Origin: Nitzschia sp. DOCU1 | Lineage: Eukaryota > Bacillariophyta > Bacillariophyceae > Bacillariales > Bacillariaceae | DNA length: 64,000 bases | Assembly (NCBI GenBank): GCA_951394045.1 | Contig: OX595988.1 | Coordinates: 2,433,352 to 2,497,351 of the forward strand | Direction: 5' to 3' | In this document: positions 32,532-43,600 of the stretch, in pieces | Numbering within the stretch: the first letter of the stretch is position 1 | How the letters are laid out: each line of letters opens with the position of its first letter | The notes under the pieces: generated by a model | What the model saw: only the letters and a program-made list of their open reading frames with translations | Told to the model about the DNA's origin: nothing | The model's database searches: none | Position numbers and translations under genes: made by a program

Positions 32532-34116
32532 CTAGAAGAAGGGCGTTTGTGTCGGTGTAACCCTTGCCGCCTTGTATGGTACCCCATAAGAGCAAGGATG
32601 GTATGTTTCTTCCCGACTTCGCTTCCGAGCGTGAGCTTGGTTTGCTACGCGATAGCTCGTTGTGTGCTGTGGCACCATCATTCCCCGATAGTATGCCGCA
32701 ACTGTGAAGACCCGACGAATTTCAGATGCTTGATGCTTTGCCCTGCAGCTGAAACGGCGATGGGACGGAGAGGAAAACTTCATCAGGTCGATTTCAGGAC
32801 AAGCCTCGATTTCGTACATGATGTCCACAACGTCCCTCTCGAAGGCGAAAAGTTCTTCCACGTTCTTTTGGGGGAAACGAGTGCGGAGATAGTTTCGCAT
32901 TCTCGGTCCCAAGCATCCCGCACGAGCTTTTCCTTCCAATGCAATTGCAACTGCGGCAAAGGCAATTTTGCCGGGAGGATAGAGAAAGTTGACGTCGGAG
33001 TAGACGAGAGCAGCCTGGGCTACGGCTAATGCCCTGTCGCCCAACGAGTCCAAGCGTTCGTCGGAATAAATATCATTGATTCCACGTGGTGACTCAAAGT
33101 GTTGATCGTGAAAGAAAGCAGCTTTCGTAGCATGCTCAGTAGTGCAAGATGCGATTTCGCCAGCAAGAACCCGAATCGCCCCGTAGGGATGGTGGCAACG
33201 AAGCCGAAAGTCGAGACCATCGAGAAGATTTCTTTCTGCCTCTTCGATCTCTTCGACAGTGACATAACGCAGCTCCTCTCTACACAAGGAAGCTTTGTGT
33301 GCCTTGAGGTTGACGATGGATGTGGCGTGGGAAAGGATATCAATCTAAATCAAGGGTAGAACGAAGTAGTTAGTGACCGGGCGAAGAAAGCGTGACGCAG
33401 CGGTACGAAGGGGGGATCGGTCTCATTTCGTTTGAACGGATCGTATCGCAAGATTGCGTGCCGATCGGGGTCGGCTCAGTGCCAAAATAGTACGCGCATC
33501 CAGAGAGTTCGCCTCCGACGTTCGGAATATTCGGCCCAATCAACATGTAGTTCTTCATAGGTGTTCCCGTGAAAAATCCAAATATTTTCTTCAAACATGG
33601 ATACGATATAACCAAACCACACGATTTTTTCATTCCACTATCGACACTCACCTCCAAAGAGCGCTCGCACTCAACCTTAGCACTGAGCAGGGCGCTAGCA
33701 GCAGCAATGTTGCGAGGATGGAAATCAATTACCGAATTCGATAGATAGAAGCGTCGGAACAGCATAATAGCCGTAGATAGCACAGATGCGCTTCTCCTCA
33801 GCTCCGGGAAGATTGCGTTTGGGCCCACCAATCGTTGAATCTGATGTGAGTGGAAGTGGACGAGAATCTCCTGGTCGCCAGTTGCCATTCCCTTCGACAA
33901 GCTGCTCCCAACAAATGCGTGCAAAGGCCTAGTTTCTGATGAGTCGTCGGAGTGCTGCTGGAACCCACAGGCAAAGTTTCTCGTTGACGGCTTCGACCGC
34001 ATCGGCCCTGAAGTGCGCCCAGTAGCATCGAAAATTGCTGCTTGCTGTTTGCATCGCATCAGAGATTCTCGGTCAAACATCCAACATTTAGCTTGCGTAG
34101 ATTGATCGAAGTTCAT
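32532..34116 (-). CDS. CCNH: Cyclin H-like cyclin (two exons)
   Basis: Exon 1 34116-33652 and exon 2 33344-32532, separated by a 307-bp GTGAGT...TAG intron in phase 0; 425 residues. The N-terminus has the cyclin-H style STQAKCWMFDRESLMRCKQQ. The first cyclin box (about 85-200) contains ILVHFHSHQIQRLV, AIMLFRRFYLSNSVIDFHP and the YLACK-like ALLSAKVE. Exon 2 continues with EEIEEAERNLLDGLDFRL and HHPYGAIRVLAGEI, close to the cyclin H 'L-x-F-H-L-x-x-H-x-P-Y-R' block. Cyclin H pairs with CDK7 in the CDK-activating kinase and TFIIH. A basic C-terminus (HARKRSREE) could be nuclear targeting. Cyclin C or a divergent cyclin is the alternative. Confidence 0.8.
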
Positions 34117-35000
34117 AGTGTTATATAGTATCAAACGGCAAAACAAACTGAACACACAATACACAATCGAACAATGGTGTCATCAACAGCCTCGACAGAC
34201 GCTGTGAAAAATAAAAATGAGTGCGATCTTCTGTTTGCGCGTCGATCCACACCACCTCCCGAAGATATTTGGACTATCGGGTGGGGAGAAAGCAGCGTGA
34301 CAAGGCATGTTTTCAAAGGGTGCGCGGAGCGCTGTGGCTTATTTTTACTCGTCCCCCCAAAAGTCTCTTTCACGAAAAGTAATTGTCGACTGGTATTAAT
34401 ATCTTCGTCAATGAATAATTGCATAGTGCACTCACGGGGATGTTGGCCTTCGTTCAATGGCGTGGCTTCCTAAGTAGAAAATCGATCGGATGGTTGGCCT
34501 ATCTAATTATGGTCCTCTACGACTCGTTTTCTGAAACTGTTGGGCCAACAATCGGCATCAAGTCGGAGGGTAATTCGTTTCACGGGTTCGAAGTTGGACC
34601 GTTCCCCCAAAGAGTCACAGTCAACGGAATAGCTGTTGAGCCCAACAGCTACGGATGGCCGAATATCGCGCTGAAAACTGACACCTAATCGTTTCTGATT
34701 GACACTGCTTCACAAAAATGTCAAGTCTTCCGGGAATGTGCGGAGACGCTGAGTCCTTCTTACTAGAGAAAAATAGTCTTACGAGAAATGGGTGGACTAA
34801 AGAAGATTAGAAGCAGCTTCCAGGACTACTGCTGACATTGTTGACGAGCTATATCTAGAGCTCCAACACTAATTGTATTAATGGAATCAGCACGCCAAGA
34901 GAGGACGACCCGAGTGCCCGGTAGTAGCAAGTAAGAGTCATGAGTGTCGTCTGCTGTTTATCTACCGCTTGATAGCCATAACAAGTCGACACCTCCGTGA

Positions 35001-35024
35001 CCCCCCCCCCCCCCCCCCCCCCCC
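35001..35024 (+). repeat. Poly-C homopolymer of 24
   Basis: Twenty-four consecutive C residues, then GCCGC. Length is uncertain in any assembly. The G-strand could form a G-quadruplex-like structure. Confidence 0.9.
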
Positions 35025-35304
35025 GCCGCATAATTCAATTGGCGGCCATGGTTTCTTGTCCAAGGATCCATCCCATCTGGCAAGAACGACTACTACTGGT
35101 CTCCCCAACAATCTCACAGGGCCTGCCATGGTTTAAAGTTGGAATGGAGACTACTCCATTAGGGTAGTTAGAACAGAGTAGTTAGAAGAACTACTACCGG
35201 TACTACATTGCTATGAATCATCCCCTGTTGGAGTATCCGTTGGGGCGACACATGCGCGCTCGGTCGTGCTAGAAAGGGTTGATGATGAGTGTGGTGCACC
35301 TACA

Positions 35305-35326
35305 CCGTCCGTCCGTCCGTCCGTCC
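35305..35326 (+). repeat. CCGT tetranucleotide microsatellite
   Basis: Five tandem CCGT units plus CC, in the same non-coding region as the poly-C tract. Confidence 0.85.
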
Positions 35327-36113
35327 CACGCGCGTCAGTGCTCGGGCGTTCGACAGGTGCGCCGACCAGCAAAAGTGGACGAGCCAGCGCACAGCCAGCG
35401 CGAGGCTGCCATCCCACCACAAATCAAATGAGAGAGCGTGGTCTGCTGACTCACCATCATTCATCACCGGCTAAGCCCCGGTCAGACGGCCCGGTGTACC
35501 AGGTACAAATTTTTTCGAACTCTAACCCGCGCGCAAGGGCTAACTCCCTGATAAATTTTGTACGGAACAGAATCTGACGTACAGATCCGACCATTTTGAA
35601 CAGGGGGACAGATCGTGTGTACAGAATTTTGACTCACACGACAGCAACAGCACAACGAATATTTTCACATTATCGCATTTAAAACTCATCTCATCTCTAC
35701 CAATATCCTTGCATCATCCACAATGATGAAGACCCCAAAGTCATCACAAGTAGCTAGCGGGTTAGGAGGTCAAATAAGTAGCACAACTAGCTAGGCGGTG
35801 ATCGACTCGTTTGACTATGTCGCGCAGATCCGACGCGCGAGAGCAGTTTGAACGAGCCGTTCTGTCATGGAGCGATAGCCCCTGCGCGCCCTCGTTCGAA
35901 TTAATAGGTTATGGGACAAAAAATCGTGGTCGGTTGATTAGTTTGACCAAGAAACCGCGTACAGAAATGGAATCTGTATGCATACGCGCAGTCTGACCGC
36001 GAGAGATAGCCGGTGCTCTTACAATTCCGGCATGCCCAATCTCGTCTCATTCGTCTCTACTTCTGTGCCGGTATCGGTAGCCGACTTCAGTTTATGTGGT
36101 CGTACAAGATAAG

Positions 36114-38375
36114 ATGGAAACTTACGCTTTGAAAGCCTTGGTGGTGTGTCTGGCGATCTTTGAGGTTGTGTCCCTTCTGTCGCCAGGGTCGTTTCTCTAT
36201 ATAAAGTCATTGCCTAGGATTGCAGCAAACGAGCGATCACCCATTTGGCACGAAGCAACCAATGATGGGGGAGAGGCGAGGGAGGTGTATACTGCTACGA
36301 ATCGCACTGCTAGTGAATCCGCACAGCCAATCTGCCGGATTGTGACGCGGGCTGACTCCAAACTGCCAACAAGTCCGTCATGTCTGCCATCAAATCTTTT
36401 TCAGAGCCCTCGTTTACTGAATAAACTCGATACTTATTACAACGCCAAGGCCCATCGAACTACTCAGGGATTGGATTATCTTTATCAAGAAAAGACCGCT
36501 CAGCCCCAACAGCAGGGTTTGGTTTCCTCGGACAAACAGGCCAACCCGCAGCACGAAGAGGAACTAGTGGGTGTCCTCAGAAATTCTCTGGAAGATGCGG
36601 GGTTTGAATTGTTAAATCGTCGAGATATTGATTTGTGTGATGCTTTGAATGCGGGATATCTATTACGGCTTTCGATTGTGCCAGACGTTAGTGCACTGGA
36701 CGAATCCATCGCCTTAGAATTCTATTCAGAACGTTTCCACTCAAATGGATCAGCAATCGATGAGGAAGAGTTGCTCTTTGACGGTCGGGTCCTCGTATAT
36801 TGGCGTGGATATTCCGCAGAAGTCACACAAGGACGATTAATTTTACCCAAGCTAGACTATCTACAAGCCAGTATCGTTCAGGGTGCGGCAGCCTGGGTCA
36901 AACGAAGGCTTGACACTATCGAAAATACTGTAGCCCAGGCGTTCTCAGAGAAAAGTCGGAAGCTAAGACAAATGGCCGAGGAAGTCGTTGAGATGCTTCC
37001 AGTTGGCAACGCTATTCCGAAAGCGCTTTCAAATGAGAGTATCATGGAAGGAACCATTCTTCCCGGTGGAAACGGTCGCTTCAACCTTGGTCGATATGGA
37101 GGCTCAAAGGTACGCTTTGTGGGATCTCCCAACCACAACAATGCCTTGGAACCATTTACAATTTGTGAGGTTCCCAATGATATATTGTATTCCACCAATG
37201 AAACAATCGCGTTTGCCGAACATGAAATGAGGGATGAAATTAATCACAACGTCTTCACTTGCGCGTACGACGCGAAGATGGGAACACATAAAGAAGGAGA
37301 AGAACCAACGAGAATGGAGCTTCTGGAACGAGTCAGCATCAACAATCTTGTTGACTTGTACACGGGCTGGGGAAGGCGAAAAGTCGTTCAAGCACTCTTT
37401 GAGAAATCAGAGCTTGTAGAACCGACGTACGAGGAGGTCGTCGTTGTTTGGAGACCCAAGATAAAGAAAAGGCCAGAATTTCGCCCACCAAAATTCATCA
37501 GCGACTTGGCAGATATTTTGGACGTGGAAGGGTTGCAACAACCAACCGCAACAAGTACGATGTTCAAACAGAAGGGCAAACTTGAAATCCGTACTTTTCA
37601 AGGCGTACCCATGGCGAATCTCCCAGCTGTGTTGCCCAAGACCAAGCTTGTGTTTCGTCCTGCCGATGCTTTTCTGTTTGATATGATCAGCTTTGCCACA
37701 TTCGTGTTGGTAGTTGGTTCCATTCGACTAGACAGTCCCCGACTGGATCTCTTGGCGCTTGTTTCGGTCACATTATGGATCGTTCGTACTGTCTTCCGGT
37801 ACTCGAATAAGTTGGCGAGCTATGACCTGCTGGTGAAAAAGTTTCTGACATCCAAGATTTCTCATCGCAACGTCGGTGCGCTCAAGTACATTGCGTCCGA
37901 GGCTGGGGCACAACGTGCGGTTCGGGCCGCCCTGGTGCACTATTGGCTCTCCAACTTTGTCGGCGCCATCAAAGCTCCCTTTCAGCGCCAAAGTGCTGGC
38001 GCAACGTTGACGAGATCGAATTTGCGGGAAATGGCACAAGATGAGATTAACAACATTTTGAAAGTCGAGACACAAGTGCAGATGCACGTGGAACGCTCCT
38101 TGCATGATCTAGAGGACCTCCGAATGCTCAAGTTTGATAGCGAAGACCAAGAGACTCTCGTCGAAGTCTTGGATCCTGCTACGAGTGTCAACGCTGTCAA
38201 GGCGAAGTGGAGCGAATTTTTTGATGAGGATACTGAAGACGACAGTCCGGCCGGAGGAAACGCCACAGATACGATTTTGCCGGGAAAATCTCCCATCCTT
38301 GAGGTTTCTGACAACTTGGACGAGCAGGAGCTTGGTAATCCAAACGCCAGTTTGTCGCTGATCGACTTGTTTTAG
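36114..38375 (+). CDS. DUF3754 (TMEM143-like) membrane protein
   Basis: 753 residues from the ATG at 36114. A hydrophobic N-terminal anchor (LVVCLAIFEVVSLLSPGSFL) comes first. Residues about 110-500 form a soluble part; the DUF3754 hallmark here is YEEVVVVWRPK, preceded by EFYSERF and VLVYWRGYSAEV and followed by IRTFQGVPMANLPAVLPKTK. After it, one or two membrane segments lie near 525-560 (MISFATFVLVVGSI, LLALVSVTLWIVRTVF). The C-terminal 150 residues are charged and helical, ending in an acidic tail. TMEM143 relatives are mitochondrial in animals; location here is unclear. The function is unknown. Confidence 0.72.
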   Translation: METYALKALVVCLAIFEVVSLLSPGSFLYIKSLPRIAANERSPIWHEATNDGGEAREVYTATNRTASESAQPICRIVTRADSKLPTSPSCLPSNLFQSPRLLNKLDTYYNAKAHRTTQGLDYLYQEKTAQPQQQGLVSSDKQANPQHEEELVGVLRNSLEDAGFELLNRRDIDLCDALNAGYLLRLSIVPDVSALDESIALEFYSERFHSNGSAIDEEELLFDGRVLVYWRGYSAEVTQGRLILPKLDYLQASIVQGAAAWVKRRLDTIENTVAQAFSEKSRKLRQMAEEVVEMLPVGNAIPKALSNESIMEGTILPGGNGRFNLGRYGGSKVRFVGSPNHNNALEPFTICEVPNDILYSTNETIAFAEHEMRDEINHNVFTCAYDAKMGTHKEGEEPTRMELLERVSINNLVDLYTGWGRRKVVQALFEKSELVEPTYEEVVVVWRPKIKKRPEFRPPKFISDLADILDVEGLQQPTATSTMFKQKGKLEIRTFQGVPMANLPAVLPKTKLVFRPADAFLFDMISFATFVLVVGSIRLDSPRLDLLALVSVTLWIVRTVFRYSNKLASYDLLVKKFLTSKISHRNVGALKYIASEAGAQRAVRAALVHYWLSNFVGAIKAPFQRQSAGATLTRSNLREMAQDEINNILKVETQVQMHVERSLHDLEDLRMLKFDSEDQETLVEVLDPATSVNAVKAKWSEFFDEDTEDDSPAGGNATDTILPGKSPILEVSDNLDEQELGNPNASLSLIDLF

Positions 38376-38905
38376 GACGAGCGGCGCCGACGACTTTTCG
38401 ATTCATTTTGACTGTTCGAGAGGCTAGGAGTTTTACAACTGCAAGCGTTGTCTTTTCGTAGAAATTCTTCCCTTCGAGCAGCGCAATCAAGGGGCACTCG
38501 TAGTTGCAGGGACGACAAGGAACAATTTCATAGTTTTAGTAAACTTTTAGCGCCGTATCGTGCGTTAGCTATTCTAGTTCTCATGCTTTCCTCCCGTCGA
38601 AAGTTAGTACCGTAGTCAACTGGGCTGAATCGAGCGATGATTCGATCTCGTCATCCACTACTCTCATACTCATCATGATTCGAGCTAATCAAGATAAATG
38701 TCACAGTATGGCATCATCTTACCTAAGCAAAATAGGTACCAATTCACGACGATAGGTACCTATGACAACAAGATCTTTTCCTGAGAGTGTATCTTTTCGT
38801 CGCCATGGCGACCCGATGGGCCTGTCGCCAATGGTGTGCCATGCCGCCTGATATGGAACATCTCATTCCTATGCATGCTTGGGTCTTCCAGCGGAGCGTG
38901 AAGGA
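38376..38905. other. Intergenic, promoter of the RUS gene
   Basis: 530 bp. A near-repeated taggtacc motif occurs at about 38733 and 38753. No gene seen. Confidence 0.4.
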
Positions 38906-40384
38906 ATGAAGGCTTTGCCGGTGCCCGTCGTTGTCATTCTCGGTTTCTTCCTGAGAGACGCAACATGCCTGGCCACTAGTTCGTCGTCCGACAAGAACGG
39001 GGTGCCGATCACAACAATTCGCGTCATCTCTGTAAAGAAAAATGGAGGAGAGGCCAAAACGTTCGAGTTTGGTGGGCTCTCAAGTGAAAGATCTACTAGT
39101 CTAGGTGGTTGGCATCGTCCAAGTGTCTTTCGCTTGGCAGCGCTCCGGCAAACGGCCGTATCGGCACTTCGATCCACGTTTCTGCCGTCGGGTTATCCAT
39201 CCCGCACTCCACCAGGCTATTTGACCTATTGCATGTTCTCTTGGATTCAGGATCTTAGTACTCAATTACGATCCGTTCTTGCCACACAACGCGTGTTGGA
39301 GGGCGTCGGGGTGGGACGACAAGGCGCGACGGCCCTGTCCGCGCTCATGAATTATCTGGTCCGCGATGGATGCGGCATGGCCGCCACCTTGCTGTTCACA
39401 TCGGCCGCCTCCTCCAAATTTCGTACCGATGTCAAGCGATGGCGACTCTTTGCGGATCTCATGGTAGATATTGGGATTACACTAGAAGTCTTGGCAGTGG
39501 TGGTACCCACGTCATTCTTCCTTCCAATGATTTCGGTGGGGAACATGTGCAAGGCCATGTGTGGAGTAGCAGCGGGTGCCTGTGGAGGATCGATTAATCT
39601 ACACTGGGCACAAGGATCAGATATTTCGGATATCAATGCCAAATTTGGAGCACAACACACCGTCACGGGGGCGTTAGGGTTGGTTTTTGCGGCATTTTTT
39701 GCTCGCTCCGTCGATCATGTCCGTCCGGGCCTGTTGTGGAGCCTCTACGCCACTCTGACGATTTTGCACATTATCGCCAATGCGGGGTGCATGCGCTTGA
39801 TTGCCTTCAATTCGTGTAATACAGCGAGAATGAATCTACTTTTGGAAGAATTCTTTTCGTGGTGGGATGCTCACTGTGCTACTAGTAGTAACAGTGTGGA
39901 ATCGCCAGAGATTCCTAAACTTTCTAAACCCAGAGAAATCGCCAGGAAAGAACCGCTCTTCTTCCTGCCAGGAAAAGCCTCCAAAGCACCGGGTGGACTA
40001 CCGGTGCGTGTCGGTGTTAGTTTCAATGACTTTTGGGAGGCAACTGGTCAATCCTTTACGGATGTACAACAGGTCAAGGCCACGGAAACGGTGGGCGACA
40101 ACTATTTGGTTGCCTCCGCAAAGAATACGATGTTGGTTGTTTTCTTGTCACATGTATCAGGTCAAGAAGAAGCGAAAGCCTACTTTCACGCCAACTGGCT
40201 TGCTCATGAAAGGAAAAAGTTGGAAGTCTCTGTTGACAATGTACCATTGACAGAGCTTGGCGTTGACAATAATGCGTTCGAGCGAGCGTGGACTCTTTTT
40301 GTGACGGCCATGCAACATTCTGGATGGGACCTTAGCAGGACGGAACTGACCACCGTTGGGTATGAGGTGGAGTTAGCTACTTGA
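38906..40384 (+). CDS. RUS (root UVB sensitive, DUF647) family protein
   Basis: 492 residues from the ATG at 38906, with an N-terminal signal-like sequence (PVPVVVILGFFLRDATCLA). The DUF647 core spans about 95-290: LPSGYPSRTPPGYLTYCMFS (typical 'P-x-G-Y-P-x-S-V' type entry), WIQDLSTQLRSVLATQ, VGRQGATALSALMNYLVRDG, RWRLFADLMVDIGITLE and GNMCKAMCGVAAGACGGSIN. Several hydrophobic helices are present. In plants RUS proteins are tied to UV-B sensing, auxin transport and vitamin B6; the molecular function is not settled. The C-terminal 200 residues are a soluble helical domain. It converges with the PA200 gene. Confidence 0.9.
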   Translation: MKALPVPVVVILGFFLRDATCLATSSSSDKNGVPITTIRVISVKKNGGEAKTFEFGGLSSERSTSLGGWHRPSVFRLAALRQTAVSALRSTFLPSGYPSRTPPGYLTYCMFSWIQDLSTQLRSVLATQRVLEGVGVGRQGATALSALMNYLVRDGCGMAATLLFTSAASSKFRTDVKRWRLFADLMVDIGITLEVLAVVVPTSFFLPMISVGNMCKAMCGVAAGACGGSINLHWAQGSDISDINAKFGAQHTVTGALGLVFAAFFARSVDHVRPGLLWSLYATLTILHIIANAGCMRLIAFNSCNTARMNLLLEEFFSWWDAHCATSSNSVESPEIPKLSKPREIARKEPLFFLPGKASKAPGGLPVRVGVSFNDFWEATGQSFTDVQQVKATETVGDNYLVASAKNTMLVVFLSHVSGQEEAKAYFHANWLAHERKKLEVSVDNVPLTELGVDNNAFERAWTLFVTAMQHSGWDLSRTELTTVGYEVELAT

Positions 40385-40615
40385 ACCTTCCAGCCAGGGG
40401 CGTTTTCGTCAAGGTTTGAATCAAAAGGTGCATGTCTTTTTGGTGGTCTCCACAGCTGGACCGGGGGGACAAAGCAGAGAAGCGCGCGCGTAAACAAATG
40501 GGTGATTTCGTCGAAAACAAGTAATAGAAAACAAATAGACAAGCTGATTCGACTGGCAAAAAAGCTAGCTATGTCGATAGAAATTCTATTTCAGTTCTAA
40601 AGCAGAGTAGAGTGC

Positions 40616-43600
40616 TCATGCGTAGTAGTGCGGCGAACTAACCACATCTTCCAGAGCTTCAATCTCCTCTTGAGTAAACATTTTCCGATGAAGCTCCCAG
40701 TTGTCGGACATGTGAGTTCGTTTGTATTCGGCACAGCATTTCTTGACAATGTCCCGTACCCCGAGGGGAGCGTTGCGCTCGAACGAGTGCTTTGAAATGG
40801 CTGCGAGAGCTTTGGGGACATAGGGCGGTGTGTCGTATGGATGAGAGAGGATGGTGGCGCAGAGGAAGAAAACAGAAGACTGCTGTGTTCTAGCTCGCTT
40901 TTGCTCTTTCTTCACTTGTTCCTCGTCCGGTTCGTCCTTGCTCTCGGCTGGTGATTTCGTGCCTTTCTTTTTGCGATTCAAAGTGGACTTTCTCGCTTGC
41001 GTTACATACTTTTGAACCAGCTTTGCAACCGCGTCCGATGGCAATGCGGCAATTATTCCCGTCACTGCTGCCATGGCCGCAGACGACACTTCACGGCGAT
41101 CGTCCGACAAAAGGCCTGCTGCAATCGACGTTGTCTGCTCTGCGTGCTGTTCGGTGAAAAGAAACTTATGGCTCCCTTGGAAACATCGGAGGAAATTGGC
41201 GGCGGCATGCCGAACCTGCCATGTCTCGTGCTTCGATGCATCTGCCGCTGCTGCGAGGACTTTCGATATGTCCGCGTTGCCACCATATGACATGACCGGA
41301 GCAATACTGAGTTCTGCGATTGTGTATCTGTATCCTTTTACAACTTCAGCCTCGAGGGCGCGTTTGGCAACAGTGTCGGCTTCCGATGCCTCACCACTGT
41401 CCTCGACCGTCGAATTAAGTGCTTCGAACGCCAAGGGTAGGAGCGGAATGATGTAGTCAACAAACTCGTGCTTGGCCTCGCCAAAATGAATACAGTAAGA
41501 AAAGAAGCGACGAGCTGTGATCAGAGAGTTGTAACGGATCTGGTAGGATTCCTCCACTGACTTTTGCAGCGCCAGAAGCTTTTGTACAATATATGTCCCC
41601 GGATCGTCGGCGTCAACCCCGAGACTGACAAGAGAGATGCTGCTGTTCGCTCTACTTGGACCTCGCGACACCGTGCTACTGGCCATTTTGCGATGGCAAT
41701 AACAGATTCGAAACAAACAGCCCGCGATGTGGTCTCTGCAGCTCTCGTATGGGTGGCCTAAGGCTCCGATGAGCCTTGGTAGGAGTTTCTCACTGATGAG
41801 TTTCCACGACTGCTGCATTTCAGCCTCTGTCTGCATCGCAGTCTCAGCATCGGTCGCACCACACAGGGTATAGGTGTACCATGGTGTTCTCCTCATGGTG
41901 CCGTCGACTTCGGTTTCGTCAAGCTCGACGAGGAGCGCACAACACAGATACAGCCATTTTGACTGGGCCGTGAATCCGTCGGTACCTTGCTTCGTGCCAT
42001 TCTTTCCTGCTTGCTGCTCCATCTCTTCGTCCTTGGTGCCATCGGATACTGCGCCCTTTTTCGATGGATCCCACAGGGTTCCCTCAACCTTTCCAAACAA
42101 CCAAGACGTCATTGGGTAAAAGCGCTTGGGAGGCGAGAACTGGATCGAGAAACGCACACAGTCAAAATATGCTCCCGAAAGAGAAATTGGGATTTTGGAA
42201 ACGACATCGTCCAAGAATGGTAGGAGCTCGCTCTTCCAGAGGGTCTCTAAATTGTCATCGCCGAACATTTGCAAGCAGGCGCGGCATATTCCTGCGAAAA
42301 TCTCCGCCGATGTACATTGTTGATTTCGCTGGTCTTCGCTCGGTGGCGAGGCGGCCATTTCCCTTGCAAAGGCCAGTAAATGTTTCGCAGCCAACGTTGC
42401 ATCCGCTTGATCAAGTCCAAGCAAAATTTGTTCCACCATCTGAGCATGGGATACCTTAAAAGTTCCAGAGCTCTGATTGGTCCGCTGAAACGGAAACAAA
42501 GACCTAGGAGCAATGTTGCGGGCAGAATCACGAATCATGTCGGCGACTCCAGCCGCCCATTGGGCATCGTGACCACCTCCAACACTTGAGTCTTCTTTGT
42601 GGTCGTAGACTAGTGCGTTGCCGAAGAAACGGCAGAAGGACTCTGTTATCATCTGATCACGCAGCATTTGGCGGGCGGGCCCGGCTTTCGTCATCATAAC
42701 TAGGCGTCCAAAGAGCCCCAGCGCTACTCGCTGGAGTGGCTGACCGAACTCATGTTCCATGATGTGGAAACAAGTCTTCCAGAGCTTGGCGGGAATATCC
42801 GAGTCCTTAGCCTCAATGTCCTCGTCGTCCACTTGGACCGTTAGGAACCAGCAAGCGTGCATCAGCTTTCTCCAGTGAGCAGCTTTGGCATCTCCCTCTT
42901 CCGTCTCCGTCCCTTTCTCGTTCGCCAAGGTGTCAAGCAAATACACCAAACATTTCTCATGGATTTGTCGATCATGAAGGGTCGCCCGCGGGAGGCTGTA
43001 GAACTTCAGGCGGAACGGACTGAAGAGGCTATGCAAATAGTGAACCATTTTCTGCATCTCTTCCGCGGGCATGATAGAAACAAGAGCTTCTGTCCCGCAA
43101 ATGGTCGCGACGAATTCCAATCGCATCTTTTCACTGCTCATCATCAACTTGCCGGCACGTGGCGTCGCCAAGATGGAGCACACACCCTTCATAACCTCAG
43201 CCAGGCGCTTTCTCTTCCCCTGAGCATCAACTTGTGACTTTAGGGCAGCACACGACGGAACGCCAAACTTTCCATGCATTGCGTCGTCCTTGAGATTGAC
43301 AGCTGCGAGCAATCGAGGAACGCGGTGCCGAAGAAGCCAACCAAAGCGTGTGATTGCGTAGTCGACGACGCCAATAGCAGACGCTCTCACCTGCGTGTTT
43401 GAATGGCAACAGAGAGCGAAGAGACCGTCAACGATACCTTCGTACGAATCTAGAGCAGGTGAAGGCGTGCTCGCAAGCAGTTGAGTCATCATGGAATTCA
43501 CGTCATTGATCGTGGTCGATGTCGAAAACAAGATATTCCGTGCCCCCTTGCGGGCCTTGGCCAAGCGCCTGAGACGACGAGGTACTTCGAAGCTTGCCGT

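Larger units (their letters stand above)
34117..36113. other. Long intergenic region with simple repeats
   Basis: About 2.0 kb. Two short + strand frames (34174-34473, 99 codons, and 34419-34688, 89 codons) have no recognisable domain and are not annotated. The region holds a C24 run, a CCGT tetranucleotide repeat and many ACT/AGT-rich bits. The 57 bp next to 34116 should include the cyclin H promoter. Confidence 0.45.

Noticed and set aside
34174..34688. Two short + strand ORFs next to cyclin H
   Set aside because: No recognised motif, overlapping frames, no splice or targeting signal that I can support.
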